Shown here: positions 16,531 through 26,020 of the stretch, piece after piece
How positions within the stretch are numbered: the stretch's first letter is position 1
Layout: every line of letters starts with the position of its first letter
Source: DASSUW01 sp963830725
GTDB taxonomy: Bacteria; Actinomycetota; Thermoleophilia; Solirubrobacterales; Solirubrobacteraceae
Direction: 5' to 3'
NCBI GenBank assembly: GCA_963830725.1
Contig: CAWHNO010000005.1
Location: forward strand, 116,961-180,960
Length of the DNA: 64,000 nucleotides
The notes under the pieces: generated by a model
The model's input: only the letters and a program-made list of their open reading frames with translations
The model's database searches: none
Told to the model about the DNA's origin: nothing
Program-made: the position numbers and the translations under genes

Positions 16531-18154
16531 ATGGCACACAAGGAGCTCAAGTACGCCGCGGATGCCCGCAAGGCGCTCGAGCAGGGTGTCGACGCCGTCG
16601 CGAACGCGGTCAAGGTGACGCTCGGCCCGCGCGGCCGTTACGTCGTCCTGGACAAGAAGTTCGGCGCGCCGACGATCACGAACGACGGCGTGACGATCGC
16701 TCGTGAGATCGAGGTCGAGGACGTCTTCCAGAATCAGGGCGCCCAGTTGGTGCGCGAGGTCGCCACGGCGACCAACGATGTCGCCGGCGACGGCACGACG
16801 ACGGCGACCGTGCTCGCGCAGGCGATCGTGCACGCAGGGCTGAAGAACGTCGCCGCGGGCGCGAACCCGCTCGGCCTGAAGCGCGGCATCGAGGTCGCCG
16901 TCGAGCAGGTGGTCGAGTTCATCGAGTCGCAGTCGAAGGAGATCTCGGGCAAGGATCAGATCGCCCGCGTGGCGGCGATCTCGGCCGGTGATGAGGAGAT
17001 CGGCGACGTGATCGCGGACGCGATCGAGAAGGTCGGCAAGGACGGGGTCGTGAACGTCGAGGAGGGTCAGACGTTCGGCATGGACCTCGAGTTCACGGAG
17101 GGCATGCAGTTCGACAAGGGCTACATCTCGCCGTACATGGTTACCGACCAGGAGCGGATGGAGGCGGTCCTCGAGGATCCGTACGTCCTGATCGCGAACT
17201 CAGAAGATCGGTTCGGTCCGCGATCTGCTGCCGGTGCTCGAGCTGGTCATCCAGTCGGGCAAGGCGTTGCTGATCGTCGCCGAGGATGTCGAGGGCGAGG
17301 CCCTGGCGACGCTCGTGGTGAACAAGCTGCGCGGCACCTTCACCGGCGTCGCCGTGAAGGCTCCGGGCTTCGGCGATCGCCGTAAGCGCATGCTCGAGGA
17401 CATCGCGATCCTGACGGGCGGCGAGGTCATCACCGAGGAGATGGGCCTCAAGCTCGAGAACACGCAGCTCTCGCAGCTCGGCCGCGCCCGCCGCGTTGTG
17501 CTCGCGAAGGACACCACGACGCTCATCGACGGCGCCGGCGAGTCCGACGCGATCAAGGGCCGCATCAACCAGATCAAGACGGAGATCGAGAACACCGACT
17601 CCGACTTCGATCGCGAGAAGCTCCAGGAGCGCCTCGCCAAACTGGCGGGCGGTGTCGCCGTCGTGAAGGTCGGCGCGGCCACCGAGACCGAGATGAAGGA
17701 GAAGAAGCACCGCGTCGAGGACGCGCTGCAGGCCACCCGCGCCGCCCTCGAGGAGGGCATCGTGCCGGGCGGCGGCGTCGCGCTGCTCGAGGCCTCCGAG
17801 GCGATCGACCTCGACGCGATCAGCGACGACGACGAGAAGACCGGCGCGCGGATCGTGCTGCGCGCGCTCGAGGAGCCGACCCGCCAGATCGCGGAGAACG
17901 CCGGCTCCGAGGGCTCGGTCGTGGTCAACGACGTCCGCAAGTCGCCGACGGGCCACGGCCTCAACGCGCAGACCGGCGAGATCGAGGACCTCGTCCAGGC
18001 CGGCGTCATCGACCCGGCGATGGTGACCCGCTCGGCGCTCCAGAACGCCGCGTCGATCGCCAAGAACATCCTCACCACCGAAGCGATCGTCGCCGAGGCG
18101 CCCGAGAAGGACGGCGGCGGTGGCGGCATGCCCGACATGGGCGGGATGATGTAG
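16531..18154 (+). CDS. groEL: Chaperonin GroEL, one-base frameshift
   Basis: About 540 residues: equatorial ATP-binding DGTTTATVLAQAI near 85-97, apical-domain segments, VPGGGVALL near 410, and the C-terminal GGGGGMPDMGGMM tail. The frame breaks after VLIANS (about codon 223): the sequence has AACTCAGAAGATC where AACTCGAAGATC is expected, and removing one A joins it to IGSVRDLLPVLEL in the next frame. As groEL is normally essential, a sequencing insertion is likelier than a null, although many actinobacteria carry a second groEL. It is the second gene of the CIRCE-controlled operon. Confidence 0.95.
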
Positions 18155-18883
18155 CCAGCGGGTGACTGTCCCGCCGCAGTCCACCGGTCTTTGCAACCGA
18201 AGACGGAGGCCGGGGGGCCACCCGTTCCGAGGGCCCGGCACGTAGCCGTGGCCCTCGACGTTCAGCGCGGCAGCGACCCGCGCTGCCGTGCTCGCGGCCG
18301 ACCGTTCCTTGAGCTCCAACGGGCTGCAGCGGCGGCACCAGCTAGAGCCATCACGAGGCGATACCACTGCGCGACGCGATGGCGCGCGACCCAGGCAGGC
18401 ACCGACTGCGCAGCGCGCCGACCTCGGCGCGCCGCCGGCGAAGGCGTCATCAGGCGGTCTGAAACCGCCCATCACAACGCCCAGCCGATCGCGTCGATGC
18501 TCCCAACAGGGCCGGGTCGCCGCTGAGCCACGTCGTCGGCGCTGGGCGGACGAGAAGCCGCTTACGACCAGGCAGAACTACAGCGCGCGCGAGCGACCTA
18601 GGAGCACTTGCGTCCAAGAAGTCGCGAGTGTAACTGCGCTCGTGTTGTCCGCCGTCACCGGTAAGACGCCTGGAAGGCCCGACAAGGACAAGCTCGCCCG
18701 AGTCGTCGCGCCGCTCTCGGAATGGTGGAGAAGCGGCCGCGCGTTGGATTCGGCGGCTCGCATGAGCCCGGCGGCCGAACGGGCTTGGCCTCCCAACAAC
18801 GGTCAAGGTCGCCGCGCGCGGCTCGCTCAGCGGCCCGGCTTCGCGGCTCGGCCCGGCCTCAGCACGCACGTGCGTCCGCGTCG
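18155..18883. other. No gene recognised
   Basis: About 730 bp between the groEL stop and the desaturase stop. Both neighbours end here, so transcription converges. No domain, strong hairpin or start with a ribosome-binding site was recognised. Confidence 0.4.
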
Positions 18884-20011
18884 CTACTCGTTCGAGCGCC
18901 TCGCGGCGATCATCGCGCCGGCACGACTCAGCACCGAGACGCGGCTCGAGCGCCGCGGGCCGTTGGTCGCGACGGTGGCGGGCACGGGGCGCGCCTCGCG
19001 GAAGGTGACCAACCGGCCGCGGTTCTCGTCGTAGAGCTTGAGCTGTAGGGCGCAGATGCCGTCCCAGAGGTTCAGTCGCGGCACGTCGTGGAAGACCGGG
19101 TTCTCGTCGTGGGCGCGCTGGAGGTTGTAGTTGGGGATGCGGGCGCTCAGGTGGTGGACGTGGTGCAGGCCGATGTTGCCGGTCACGAACTGAAGGAGTT
19201 TCGGCAGCTTTAGGTACGAGCTGCCGCGGAGCGCGGCTTCGGCGTAGCTCCAATCCTCTTTGCGCTCCCAGTAGACGTCCTCGAACTGATGCTGCACGTA
19301 GAACATCCAGATGCCGGCCGCGCCGGCGAGCATCGCGGGCGGCAGCTGGACGACTAGGACCGCGCGCCAACCCACTAGTGCACACAGGCCGGCCAGCAGC
19401 GCCGCGAGCGCGATGTTCGTGGCGATGATTGTGCGGCCGAAGCGGGCGCGCGCCCAACCCGGCACCAGCCGCGGCTCGATCATCAGCGCCCAGATCGGAC
19501 CGAGCCCGAGCATCACCAGCGGGTTGCGGAAGGTCCGGTACGCGAGGCGCTTTGGGCGTGGCAGCGCGATCCACTCCGCGACCGTCAGCGTCGCGACATC
19601 CCCTCGGCCACGCCGGTCGAGATCACCGGCTGAGGCGTGATGCACCGCATGCTCGTGACGCCAGATGTGAAAGGGCGAATAGACGAGAAGCCCGCAGGCG
19701 ATACCCAGCCAGTGGTTCGCACGCCTCCACGGCAGGAACGAGCCGTGCGCGCAGTCGTGAAACACGATGAACGTCCGCATCAAAAACCCGGCCGCCGGGA
19801 CCGCGAGGACCAGGACGAGCAGGAGCGAGACATCCAACGCCGCGTACATCACCGCCGTCAGGGCGAGGTAAGCGACGACCGACGTGGCGACGTCAAACAC
19901 GCTCTGGCGAAGGTCCGGCTTGGCGTACGGAGCGAGGGACTCGCGCCAAAAGGCGGCATCGAGGCGCCGGCTGCCGCGCTCGGCACCACCACCTTTCACG
20001 GCGTCGTCCAT
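18884..20011 (-). CDS. Membrane fatty acid desaturase
   Basis: 375 residues from the ATG at 20011, chosen for the GGGAGC site 7 bases upstream. It has the three histidine boxes of membrane di-iron desaturases: HDCAH at 85-89, HEHAVHH at 119-125, and HHVHH at 283-287. Paired membrane spans lie between them (for example residues 43-80 and 100-112). It would insert a double bond into an acyl chain, like omega-6 or delta-type desaturases. Monocistronic; regulation is not visible. Substrate chain and position cannot be told. Confidence 0.92.
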   Translation of the reverse strand: MDDAVKGGGAERGSRRLDAAFWRESLAPYAKPDLRQSVFDVATSVVAYLALTAVMYAALDVSLLLVLVLAVPAAGFLMRTFIVFHDCAHGSFLPWRRANHWLGIACGLLVYSPFHIWRHEHAVHHASAGDLDRRGRGDVATLTVAEWIALPRPKRLAYRTFRNPLVMLGLGPIWALMIEPRLVPGWARARFGRTIIATNIALAALLAGLCALVGWRAVLVVQLPPAMLAGAAGIWMFYVQHQFEDVYWERKEDWSYAEAALRGSSYLKLPKLLQFVTGNIGLHHVHHLSARIPNYNLQRAHDENPVFHDVPRLNLWDGICALQLKLYDENRGRLVTFREARPVPATVATNGPRRSSRVSVLSRAGAMIAARRSNE

Positions 20012-20482
20012 GTGCTGCTCCCATAACTTGTCGGTTCTCAGCGACCCGCCGGACCGCCACCCGCTGTGGATGTCGCGCGCCGGCACAATCCGGCGACGCC
20101 TCACGAGACCGTACCCGGAAACGAGATCTCGACCCCGTGCGCACCCCGATGAGCGCCAGCACGGGTCGCCCATGCGGCGCTCGCCTGGGGCGCGCTGCTC
20201 CTTACATCTGTGCAGGGACTAGCCCGTCGCTCGCGGAATCGCGGCGTTCCTGGCGCGCAGCGTCGACCTTTCGGTCGCAGCGCCAGGCGAGCACGCACGC
20301 GACGAGTGTGGCTACGTGCTGTCGCTCCGCCTGCGCCGAGTCTCCCAGTCGCGTGCGCGGCGGCGCGCTTTTGGTTCGGCGGGTGGCACTCGGAGGCCGC
20401 TGGTCTGCGTTCACGACCGCGTCACGAGGCGGTCACCGTCTCTTGACATGCCGGTGCGCGTGATGCTGCGGGATAGGCGCAG
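20012..20482. other. Divergent intergenic region, no gene recognised
   Basis: 470 bp between the divergent desaturase and glycerophosphodiesterase starts. It should hold both promoters; the frames present have no recognisable domain. Confidence 0.4.
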
Positions 20483-21229
20483 ATGGAGACGCCGCTGATC
20501 GCGCACCGCTGCGGGCGCGCCTACGGCCCGGACTCCTCCCGGCAGGCGCTGCGGGCGGCGCTCGCAGGCGGCCCGCTCCGCGGCGTCGAGACCGACGTGT
20601 GCCTCACGCGCGACGGCGCGCTCGCCTGCCTGCACGACGGCTACCTGCCGCTGGGGACCACGCTGACCGGGTGGGCACACGAACGGCGCGCTGCCGACGT
20701 GCTCGCGGGGCGGCTGCTCGACCGCGAGGGGCGAGCGACCGCCGAGCGACCGCTGCTTGTCGATGAGCTGCTCGACCTCGTCCCGCGCGCGCTCACGGTG
20801 CAGGTCGACGTCAAGGCGCACGCCGACGCGGCGCTGGCGCGGCGCACGGTCGACGCGCTCGCCGCCGTCCTGGCGCGGCGTCCTGACGCAGGCCGGGTCG
20901 AGGTGTTGAGCTTCCACGTCGCCGCTGTCGAGCAGGCGGTCGCCCGTGGGTTGGCTGGCCGGCTCGTCGTCTGGGCGGACTACGCGCCCGCCGCGCTCGC
21001 GCGGTGGGCCGCCAACGTCGCCCTGCGTGGCGTGTGCGTCGAACATTTTCTTCTCGGCCAGCCGCTCGTTGCGGCGCTGCGCGACGCCGGCCTGAGCCTC
21101 ACCACGGGCACGGTCAACCACGCGGCGGTCGCCGAGCGCGCGCTCGCGTACGCGCCTGACGCGGTCACGACCGACCGCCCGCACCAGCTGGCGGCAGAGC
21201 TGGCCCAGCGGCGGCTCCTCGCGGCTTGA
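20483..21229 (+). CDS. Glycerophosphodiester phosphodiesterase family protein
   Basis: 248 residues of a GDPD TIM barrel. Catalytic features are visible: H8 in AHRCGRAYGPDSS, the metal ligands E36 and D38 in GVETDVCLTRDG, and H51 in LHD. Later elements include VQVDVKAH and EVLSFH. The family hydrolyses glycerophosphodiesters from phospholipid turnover to glycerol-3-phosphate and an alcohol. Length is normal for the short cytosolic type; no signal peptide. It converges tail to tail with the methyltransferase with no gap. Confidence 0.88.
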   Translation: METPLIAHRCGRAYGPDSSRQALRAALAGGPLRGVETDVCLTRDGALACLHDGYLPLGTTLTGWAHERRAADVLAGRLLDREGRATAERPLLVDELLDLVPRALTVQVDVKAHADAALARRTVDALAAVLARRPDAGRVEVLSFHVAAVEQAVARGLAGRLVVWADYAPAALARWAANVALRGVCVEHFLLGQPLVAALRDAGLSLTTGTVNHAAVAERALAYAPDAVTTDRPHQLAAELAQRRLLAA

Positions 21230-22009
21230 TCACGCCTTCGCGAGTGTGCCGATGATCCGCGGGTGGCCCGCGATCTCGGGCGCGTCCACGAGCTCGAAGC
21301 CGCGCAGGCCGGCGAGCCGTCCCAGACGACCGAGGCTCGAGCGGCTAAAGCCCCAATAGACGGCGTCATCGCGCGCGTACACGTCGCCGTGCTCGTGGAC
21401 GAGTATGCACGGGTCATCCTGCCCGCCGCGCACGCCGTAGGTCTCCAGGATGATCTGCCCGGCGGGCGCCAGGCACTCGCCCAGCACGCGCAGCAGCGTG
21501 AGCGGCGCCTCGACGCGGTGCAGGATGCCGAAGCAGAAGATGGCGTCGAAGGTCTCCCCGAGGCGATCGACCTCGAGCGCGTCCAACCGGCGGTAGGCGA
21601 CGCCAGAGTTCAAAAGCTCGGCGATCGCCCGGAACCCGGCACCGGGCTCAAGGTCGATTCCGAACCGACTGCGGATCCAGGTGACGTACTGCTCGTTGTC
21701 CACGGCCACCACGCGCGCGGCCCCGCGACGCTCGGCCAGGAAGGCGTAGAACCCGTCGAACGTGCCCACGTCGAGCACGCGCGCGCCGGTGAGCTGCTCG
21801 GGTATCGCGCGCAGGCGGTAGCGGTGATCCCGCGCGATGCCCGGCGTGTAGACGCCGGCGCCGTCGAGCGAGAACGTGTGAAACCACAGCGGCACGCGCT
21901 CCAGCGCGGCACGCGCCTCCTCCCACCGGGCGTCGATCGGCAGCAGGTCCGCTACAGCCCGCTCCGCGGCGGTGGTCTCCGGGATCGGCTCCAGATCTTC
22001 CGGCGTCAC
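21230..22009 (-). CDS. CmoB-like SAM methyltransferase (DUF1698-type)
   Basis: About 259 residues from the GTG at 22009, which sits just after AGGGAGGA; another in-frame GTG at 22060 lacks a site. WFHTFSLDG, TPGIARDHRYRL, IPEQLTGARVLDVGTFDGFYAFLAERRGA and VVAVDNEQYVTW follow the order seen in tRNA uridine-5-oxyacetic acid methyltransferase CmoB and its many small-molecule relatives. The family uses SAM or carboxy-SAM. Without CmoA nearby, a role other than tRNA modification is possible. Standalone gene. Confidence 0.8.
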   Translation of the reverse strand: MTPEDLEPIPETTAAERAVADLLPIDARWEEARAALERVPLWFHTFSLDGAGVYTPGIARDHRYRLRAIPEQLTGARVLDVGTFDGFYAFLAERRGAARVVAVDNEQYVTWIRSRFGIDLEPGAGFRAIAELLNSGVAYRRLDALEVDRLGETFDAIFCFGILHRVEAPLTLLRVLGECLAPAGQIILETYGVRGGQDDPCILVHEHGDVYARDDAVYWGFSRSSLGRLGRLAGLRGFELVDAPEIAGHPRIIGTLAKA

Positions 22010-22206
22010 TGTCCTCCCTGGGATGTGAAGATTCTGAGAACCACGACGATAGCCCGCCACCGCCCGAATCGCCGACGACTCGCCGCCGCGCGCCGCGCAC
22101 CCGGCTCGCGGCGCTGCACTCCGCCGCCGGCGCGCTCGACCGCCGCGCGCGGCGGCCGTTCCTCGCGCGCCACCGGGGCGTTCCGACCAGCGACCCGACC
22201 TCCTAG

Positions 22207-22407
22207 CTCTCCGATGAGATCCGGCGGATCACGGAGCTCCAGCAGGCCGGGGTCATCGAGCAGCCACATCTCAAGGCCGATCGTTCGGGCGCGGTGATCC
22301 TCCTCGAGGCGCAGGGCGCGGAGGATGCCCAGCGCCAGCTGGCGACGCTCCCGCCGGTGGCGCTTGGCGAGACGAGCTTCGATGTGACCGAGCTGGCGCC
22401 GGCGCAA
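22207..22407 (+). pseudogene. YciI-like / small dimeric alpha-beta protein, truncated
   Basis: An in-frame stretch reads EIRRITELQQAGVIEQPHLK, DRSGAVILLEAQGAEDAQRQL and LPPVALGETSFDVTEL, the pattern of YciI or muconolactone-isomerase-like small proteins. A TAG at 22204 cuts off the N-terminus, and a plausible earlier portion (RGVPTSDPTS) precedes it, so a base change or indel has broken the gene. There is no ribosome-binding site at the remaining start. Confidence 0.45.
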
Positions 22408-22683
22408 CTACCGCGAATCGCAGAGCATCCACGGTGCGCGTCCACCCGGCGTGCTGTGACACCCCGGCGACCGGCTGCTGATGAGCGCCTCGTCGGCCAC
22501 CGGCGCACCCGGTGAGCCGCCAACCGCTGGAGTTCGCCGTCAGGTCGAAACCTGGTCCTCGCCGGACGCAGCCGCGGCGCAGCTCGGTTGCGCTACCCAG
22601 CGGATCAAGCACCAAGGACCGGACGCGACGCAGCGCTCCCGCCTGTGGGAACTGACGCGCTCGCCCACCAAATCAGGGCGAGC

Positions 22684-22902
22684 TCACCGATCCCGGTAGA
22701 CGATCCGGCCGCGGTTGAGGTCGTAGGTCGACACCTCGACGCGCACGCGGTCGCCCGGAAGGATGCGGATGCGATAGCGGCGCATCTTGCCGGCCACGTA
22801 GCCCAACACTTCATGGCCGTTGTCGAGCCGCACCCGGAACATCGCGTTCGGGAGCGCCTCGACGACCTCCCCCTCGAACTCGACCTTTTCTTCCTTGGCC
22901 AA
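22684..22902 (-). CDS. infA: Translation initiation factor IF-1
   Basis: 72 residues, the standard IF-1 length, with EGEVVEALPNAMFRVRLDNGHEVLGYVAGKMRR and the terminal RIVYRDR OB-fold strand. It binds the 30S A site during initiation. The start is a TTG, overlapping closely with the TAG of the upstream cold-shock-like ORF, so it probably relies on coupling. It is not next to rpmJ or rpsM here, so it may be a second copy outside the ribosomal-protein cluster. Confidence 0.95.
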   Translation of the reverse strand: MAKEEKVEFEGEVVEALPNAMFRVRLDNGHEVLGYVAGKMRRYRIRILPGDRVRVEVSTYDLNRGRIVYRDR

Positions 22903-22903
22903 A

Positions 22904-23098
22904 CTAGATGACCCGCACGTTGGTGGCCCGGGGGCGCGTCGCGGTCTGGCCCGGCTTCCACTCGACCTTGGCGCCCGCGGCGAGCGCGCGAAGGCCGTCG
23001 CGCGCGACCAGCTCGTCGCCGTCGCGCGGCCGCGACGGCATCGGCGCGTAGGTATCGCGGCTCACCCGCTGTCCGGGCGCGGCGAGGTGCCCTTCCAT
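22904..23098 (-). CDS. Cold-shock-domain-like protein, divergent
   Basis: The last 40 residues (DELVARDGLRALAAGAKVEWKPGQ, ATRPRATNVRVI) fit the second half of a cold-shock OB fold, where FVH..AL....L..G..V.F and a terminal ATNVRVI are usual. The first half lacks the RNA-binding KGYGFI motif, so an indel or real divergence is likely. Start is uncertain: ATG 23098 or one farther upstream. It ends one base before the infA start and is probably co-translated with it. Confidence 0.45.
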   Translation of the reverse strand: MEGHLAAPGQRVSRDTYAPMPSRPRDGDELVARDGLRALAAGAKVEWKPGQTATRPRATNVRVI

Positions 23099-23707
23099 CG
23101 ATCGCCAGAAAGCCGCGCCGAGCACCGGCTCGCACAGGCCGCCGGGCGCGTCGCGGCGGTTGACCGACCCCGTCAAGACAATCATGAGCGGCACGCCGTT
23201 GGCGCTCGTCGGTCATGCTCCAACGAGCCTACGCCAGATCGGCCCAGCGGCACGCCCGACGCGACTGGCGGCGGCGGCTGACGCTCACGGCCGGGCAACC
23301 ACCAAGACCTCGGCCCGTGTGGATCGGCGCGCGGCGCCGATTCACAGGACAGCCTCGCCTGGAAGCGGTCGTCTTCGCCGACGCCCACGAGACGCCTGCT
23401 CGGGACACGAGCAGCAGCGGCGACGCGCTGACTGCTCGTATCCATGCCGAGCAGTCGTCAGCGTCGCCGATCGGCCGCTGCTCGTATTCGTCCGACTCGG
23501 CAGCGAGCGGACGATCGAAGCGGTGCGCCAGGACTGCTCCTTTGCCAAGAAGCAGGAGTCTCCCCCGGCGCTCCTCCTCATCGTCCCGACCGAGCGCCAG
23601 TCGGAACTGCTGCGAACGCCCGAATACGTGGGACAGCGGGCGCGGAGTCAGGTAACTGGATCCTTCACCGGGACGTCCTCATCTGGACCGCCGGTCGAGG
23701 GCGAACG
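23099..23707. other. No intact gene recognised; contains repeat copy B
   Basis: About 600 bp without a recognisable domain. One plus-strand frame around 23480-23600 has good codon bias (LLVFVRLGSERTIEAVRQD, SPPALLLIVPTE) but matches no family I know. The segment coincides with repeat copy B. Confidence 0.4.
23484..23590 (+). repeat. Diverged repeat, copy B
   Basis: Counterpart of 15484-15590 in the same orientation, about 8 kb away. Shared blocks include GCAGCGAGCGGA, CTCCTTTGCC and GGAGTCTC. Flanks do not align well. Confidence 0.55.
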
Positions 23708-24294
23708 TCATCCGTGGATGCGCTCGCCGCGGCGCAGCATGTCGAGGTACTTGGCGACTCGTCTGGCGCGGGTCTCGGGTCGCTTGGCGTCGTTGATCCG
23801 CCAGACGATCGAGTAGCGGTTCTGCGCGTCGAGCTCGGCAAACGCGGCGGCAGCCTTCGGGTCACGGTCGAGCTCGTGCGCGAGGTCGTCTGGGATCGTG
23901 GCACCCCGTTGCCCCTCGTAGGCGGCGGCCCAGCGGCCGTCGACGCGTGCGCGGTCGATCTCAGTGAGCCCGGCGGGACGCATCCGGCAGGCAGCGATGA
24001 GCGCTCGGCCTTGTCGCGGTTGATCCTCGACCACCGGCTGCGGGTTGAGCGCGGCGTGAAGCGCTGCAGCCAGTGCTCGTCGTCGCCGCGCCGCTTCTGC
24101 CCGTCGATCCACCCAAAACAGAGCGCTATCTCGATCGCCTCGGCGTAGGTGACGGAGCGATCGCGCGAGCCCTTCTTGGCGATCTCAAGCCAGATGCCAG
24201 GGTGGTGGCCGTGGTTGGCGTCGAGCCACGCCTCGAAATTGGCTGCGGTAGCGAATCGGAGCACCGGCTCCGGGGCGCTGCGCGGCTTCGTCAC
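23708..24294 (-). CDS. YdeI/OmpD-associated family protein, one-base frameshift
   Basis: The start GTG at 24294 overlaps the upstream TGA (GTGA). The product opens with FATAANFEAWLDANHG and IWLEIAKKGS, then TYAEAIEIALCFGWIDGQKRR, the YdeI signature. A missing G near 24010 (GAGCGCTC for GAGCGGCTC) shifts the frame; the rest continues as GLTEIDRARVDGRWAAAYEGQ, IPDDLAHELDRDPKAAAAF and SIVWRINDAKRPETRARR. About 195 residues once repaired. The family is poorly characterised and has been linked to bacteriocin tolerance. It is co-transcribed with the ABM-cupin gene. Confidence 0.85.
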
Positions 24295-25016
24295 GTAGTC
24301 CACCAGTCGGCGACCAACTCGCCGTCGCCGGGAGAGTGCGACCCGAAGGCGAGGACCTCGAGCCCGTTCGGGCCTGCCTCGAGTTCGCGGGCTGAGGCAG
24401 GCGCGACCCGTACCGCGTCGAGCGACCGCAGCTCGAACAGTTCTTCATCAACCTTGATGCGGCCGCTGCCGGACAGCGCGACGTAGATCTCTTCCGCCAC
24501 CCCGTGGCGGTGCGCCCATCCCTGCCGGCGGCCGGAACGCAGCCGGTAGTGCGTCAGCCCGGTCTGCACCGCGCCGACGTGCTCGCGGATATAGCGCGCC
24601 TCGCCGACATCGTCGAGGTCGTAGCGCTCGAGAAGCTGGGTGTCCTTGGAGAGGTCGGGCGCGTCGAGAATCGAGAACGCGGTCGCGCCCGTCGACCCGC
24701 GCAGCATACGCGCGCCGCCGAGCGGCTCCCCGTCGGCGACCTCGGGAGGTCGGTCCAGGAGACCCATGACCTGCGCCGCGTTCTTCTCCACGCCCGGCAG
24801 GTTGAGCGCCGCATCGCAGTGCTGGCGGCTCGCCCACATCTCGGTGACACGGATCATGTCGGCGTCGTCCAGGTCGCGCTGCACGAGCCACAGCTCGCAC
24901 CCGGGCACAGCGGCCATCAGTGACGCGGCGTGCAGGAGCCGCTCGGCGAGTTGCGCCCCCCGCCCGTCCCGGGCGCGAAACGTTGCGGTGCGGGTCATCG
25001 GCGTCATCGAAGTCAT
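24291..25016 (-). CDS. ABM-domain plus cupin protein
   Basis: 241 residues from the first of three closely spaced ATGs. Residues about 1-100 form an antibiotic-biosynthesis-monooxygenase-like ferredoxin fold (AERLLHAASLMAAVPGCELWLVQRDLDDADMIRVTEMWASRQ). Residues about 135-235 form a cupin barrel with WAHRHGVAEEIYVALSGSGRIKVDEELFELRSLDAVRVAP. Each domain is common alone; the fusion suggests small-molecule oxidation or sensing. It is divergent from the chimeric regulator 85 bp away, which may control it, and overlaps the YdeI gene by 4 bp. Confidence 0.8.
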   Translation of the reverse strand: MTSMTPMTRTATFRARDGRGAQLAERLLHAASLMAAVPGCELWLVQRDLDDADMIRVTEMWASRQHCDAALNLPGVEKNAAQVMGLLDRPPEVADGEPLGGARMLRGSTGATAFSILDAPDLSKDTQLLERYDLDDVGEARYIREHVGAVQTGLTHYRLRSGRRQGWAHRHGVAEEIYVALSGSGRIKVDEELFELRSLDAVRVAPASARELEAGPNGLEVLAFGSHSPGDGELVADWWTT

Positions 25017-25101
25017 TGGCCGCACCCTAAGCGGGGCCGCCGGCCGCGTCTTGGAAAAATCCGCCCATGCCCACGACCTCCCCACCGGCAACCACGGGCT
25101 C

Positions 25102-25746
25102 GTGCGGCCATGGGAACACGGTCACTCATTTCATCTCGAAAGTCTCCCCCCGTCGCCGCAGCTTGAGCGCGTCGTCGACCGACACTGGATCGTCCGCTGG
25201 GACCTCCGCGGCCATGAGCCCTTCCAGCAGGAGGTCCTCCCACATCCCTCCGTGAACCTCGTCATCGAACCCCACGGCTCATGGGTGTGGGGCGTGCCAA
25301 CCACGCGCGACGTCCGCCTGCTACAGGGCGAGGGCTGGGCAGTTGGCACGAAGTTCAAGCCCGGCGCCTTCACCGCCTTGACGGGCATCGAGGCCTCCAA
25401 GATCTGCGGGTACGTGCTCAAAAGCGCGGCCGAGCGCGATCTCGTCGAGGCCTGCCGGGCCGCGACCCGAGGGGAAACGTTCCTCTATCCGCCCACGGTC
25501 CGCGCGCTGCTGAGAGCATGGCTCGACGATCCGAGACGCGCCCCGACCAGCGAGCTGACCGCGCGTGAGGAGGAGGTGGTCAAACTCGTCGCCGAGTCGC
25601 ACACAAGCGAGCAGATCGCCGAGCTACTGCACATCAGCCGCCGTACCGTCGAGCGGCACCGTGAGAACATCTTGGCCAAGCTCGGTCTGACGGATCGCAT
25701 CCAGCTCACGCGCTACGCGATCCGCCGCGGGCTCATCGACGCCTGA
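25102..25746 (+). CDS. Chimeric regulator: AraC-type sensor (DUF6597-like) fused to LuxR HTH
   Basis: About 214 residues from GTG 25102. The N-terminal 90-100 residues (PQLERVVDRHWIVRWDLRG, VLPHPSVNLVIEPHG, GTKFKPGAF) match the sensor half of DUF6597/AraC regulators. Instead of an AraC HTH, the sequence then reads ICGYVLKSAAERDLVEACRA, which is the end of a NarL-type receiver domain. A LuxR HTH follows with LTAREEEVVKLVAESHTSEQIAELLHISRRTVERHRENI. The junction is in frame with no stop. The phospho-acceptor half of the receiver is missing. It lies divergently from the ABM-cupin/YdeI operon, which it may regulate. The start is uncertain. Confidence 0.7.
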   Translation: MRPWEHGHSFHLESLPPSPQLERVVDRHWIVRWDLRGHEPFQQEVLPHPSVNLVIEPHGSWVWGVPTTRDVRLLQGEGWAVGTKFKPGAFTALTGIEASKICGYVLKSAAERDLVEACRAATRGETFLYPPTVRALLRAWLDDPRRAPTSELTAREEEVVKLVAESHTSEQIAELLHISRRTVERHRENILAKLGLTDRIQLTRYAIRRGLIDA

Positions 25747-25992
25747 TCGTCGTTGCGACGAGCGTTCGCTGGAGGCTGCTCGAGCATCCCGACACGATCG
25801 AACTCAGGACACCACGAGCCGTCATGGGACTGTCGGTGGTGATCCGCCCGCTTCTGCGCAGGGAGCGGTCGATGCCCGAGGCGGCGCGCAACGATGCCGG
25901 CCCAAGAGGGGGTCGCCGCCTCGCGAGCCGCGGTATGAGCTCGGCGGCGATCTCGATCGCATTGCAAGGCTGTCTACCAACCCTTGTGTGAG

Positions 25993-26005
25993 ATTGTCAG
26001 ACAAT
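25993..26005 (+). promoter_or_regulatory. GntR/FCD-type operator palindrome
   Basis: ATTGTC-A-GACAAT is a perfect 13-bp palindrome 15 bp before the HAD-like ORF. FCD-family GntR regulators commonly bind TTGTCNGACAA sites, and such a regulator is the second gene here, so autoregulation is likely. Confidence 0.7.
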
Positions 26006-26020
26006 GTACGGTGCCTGGGC

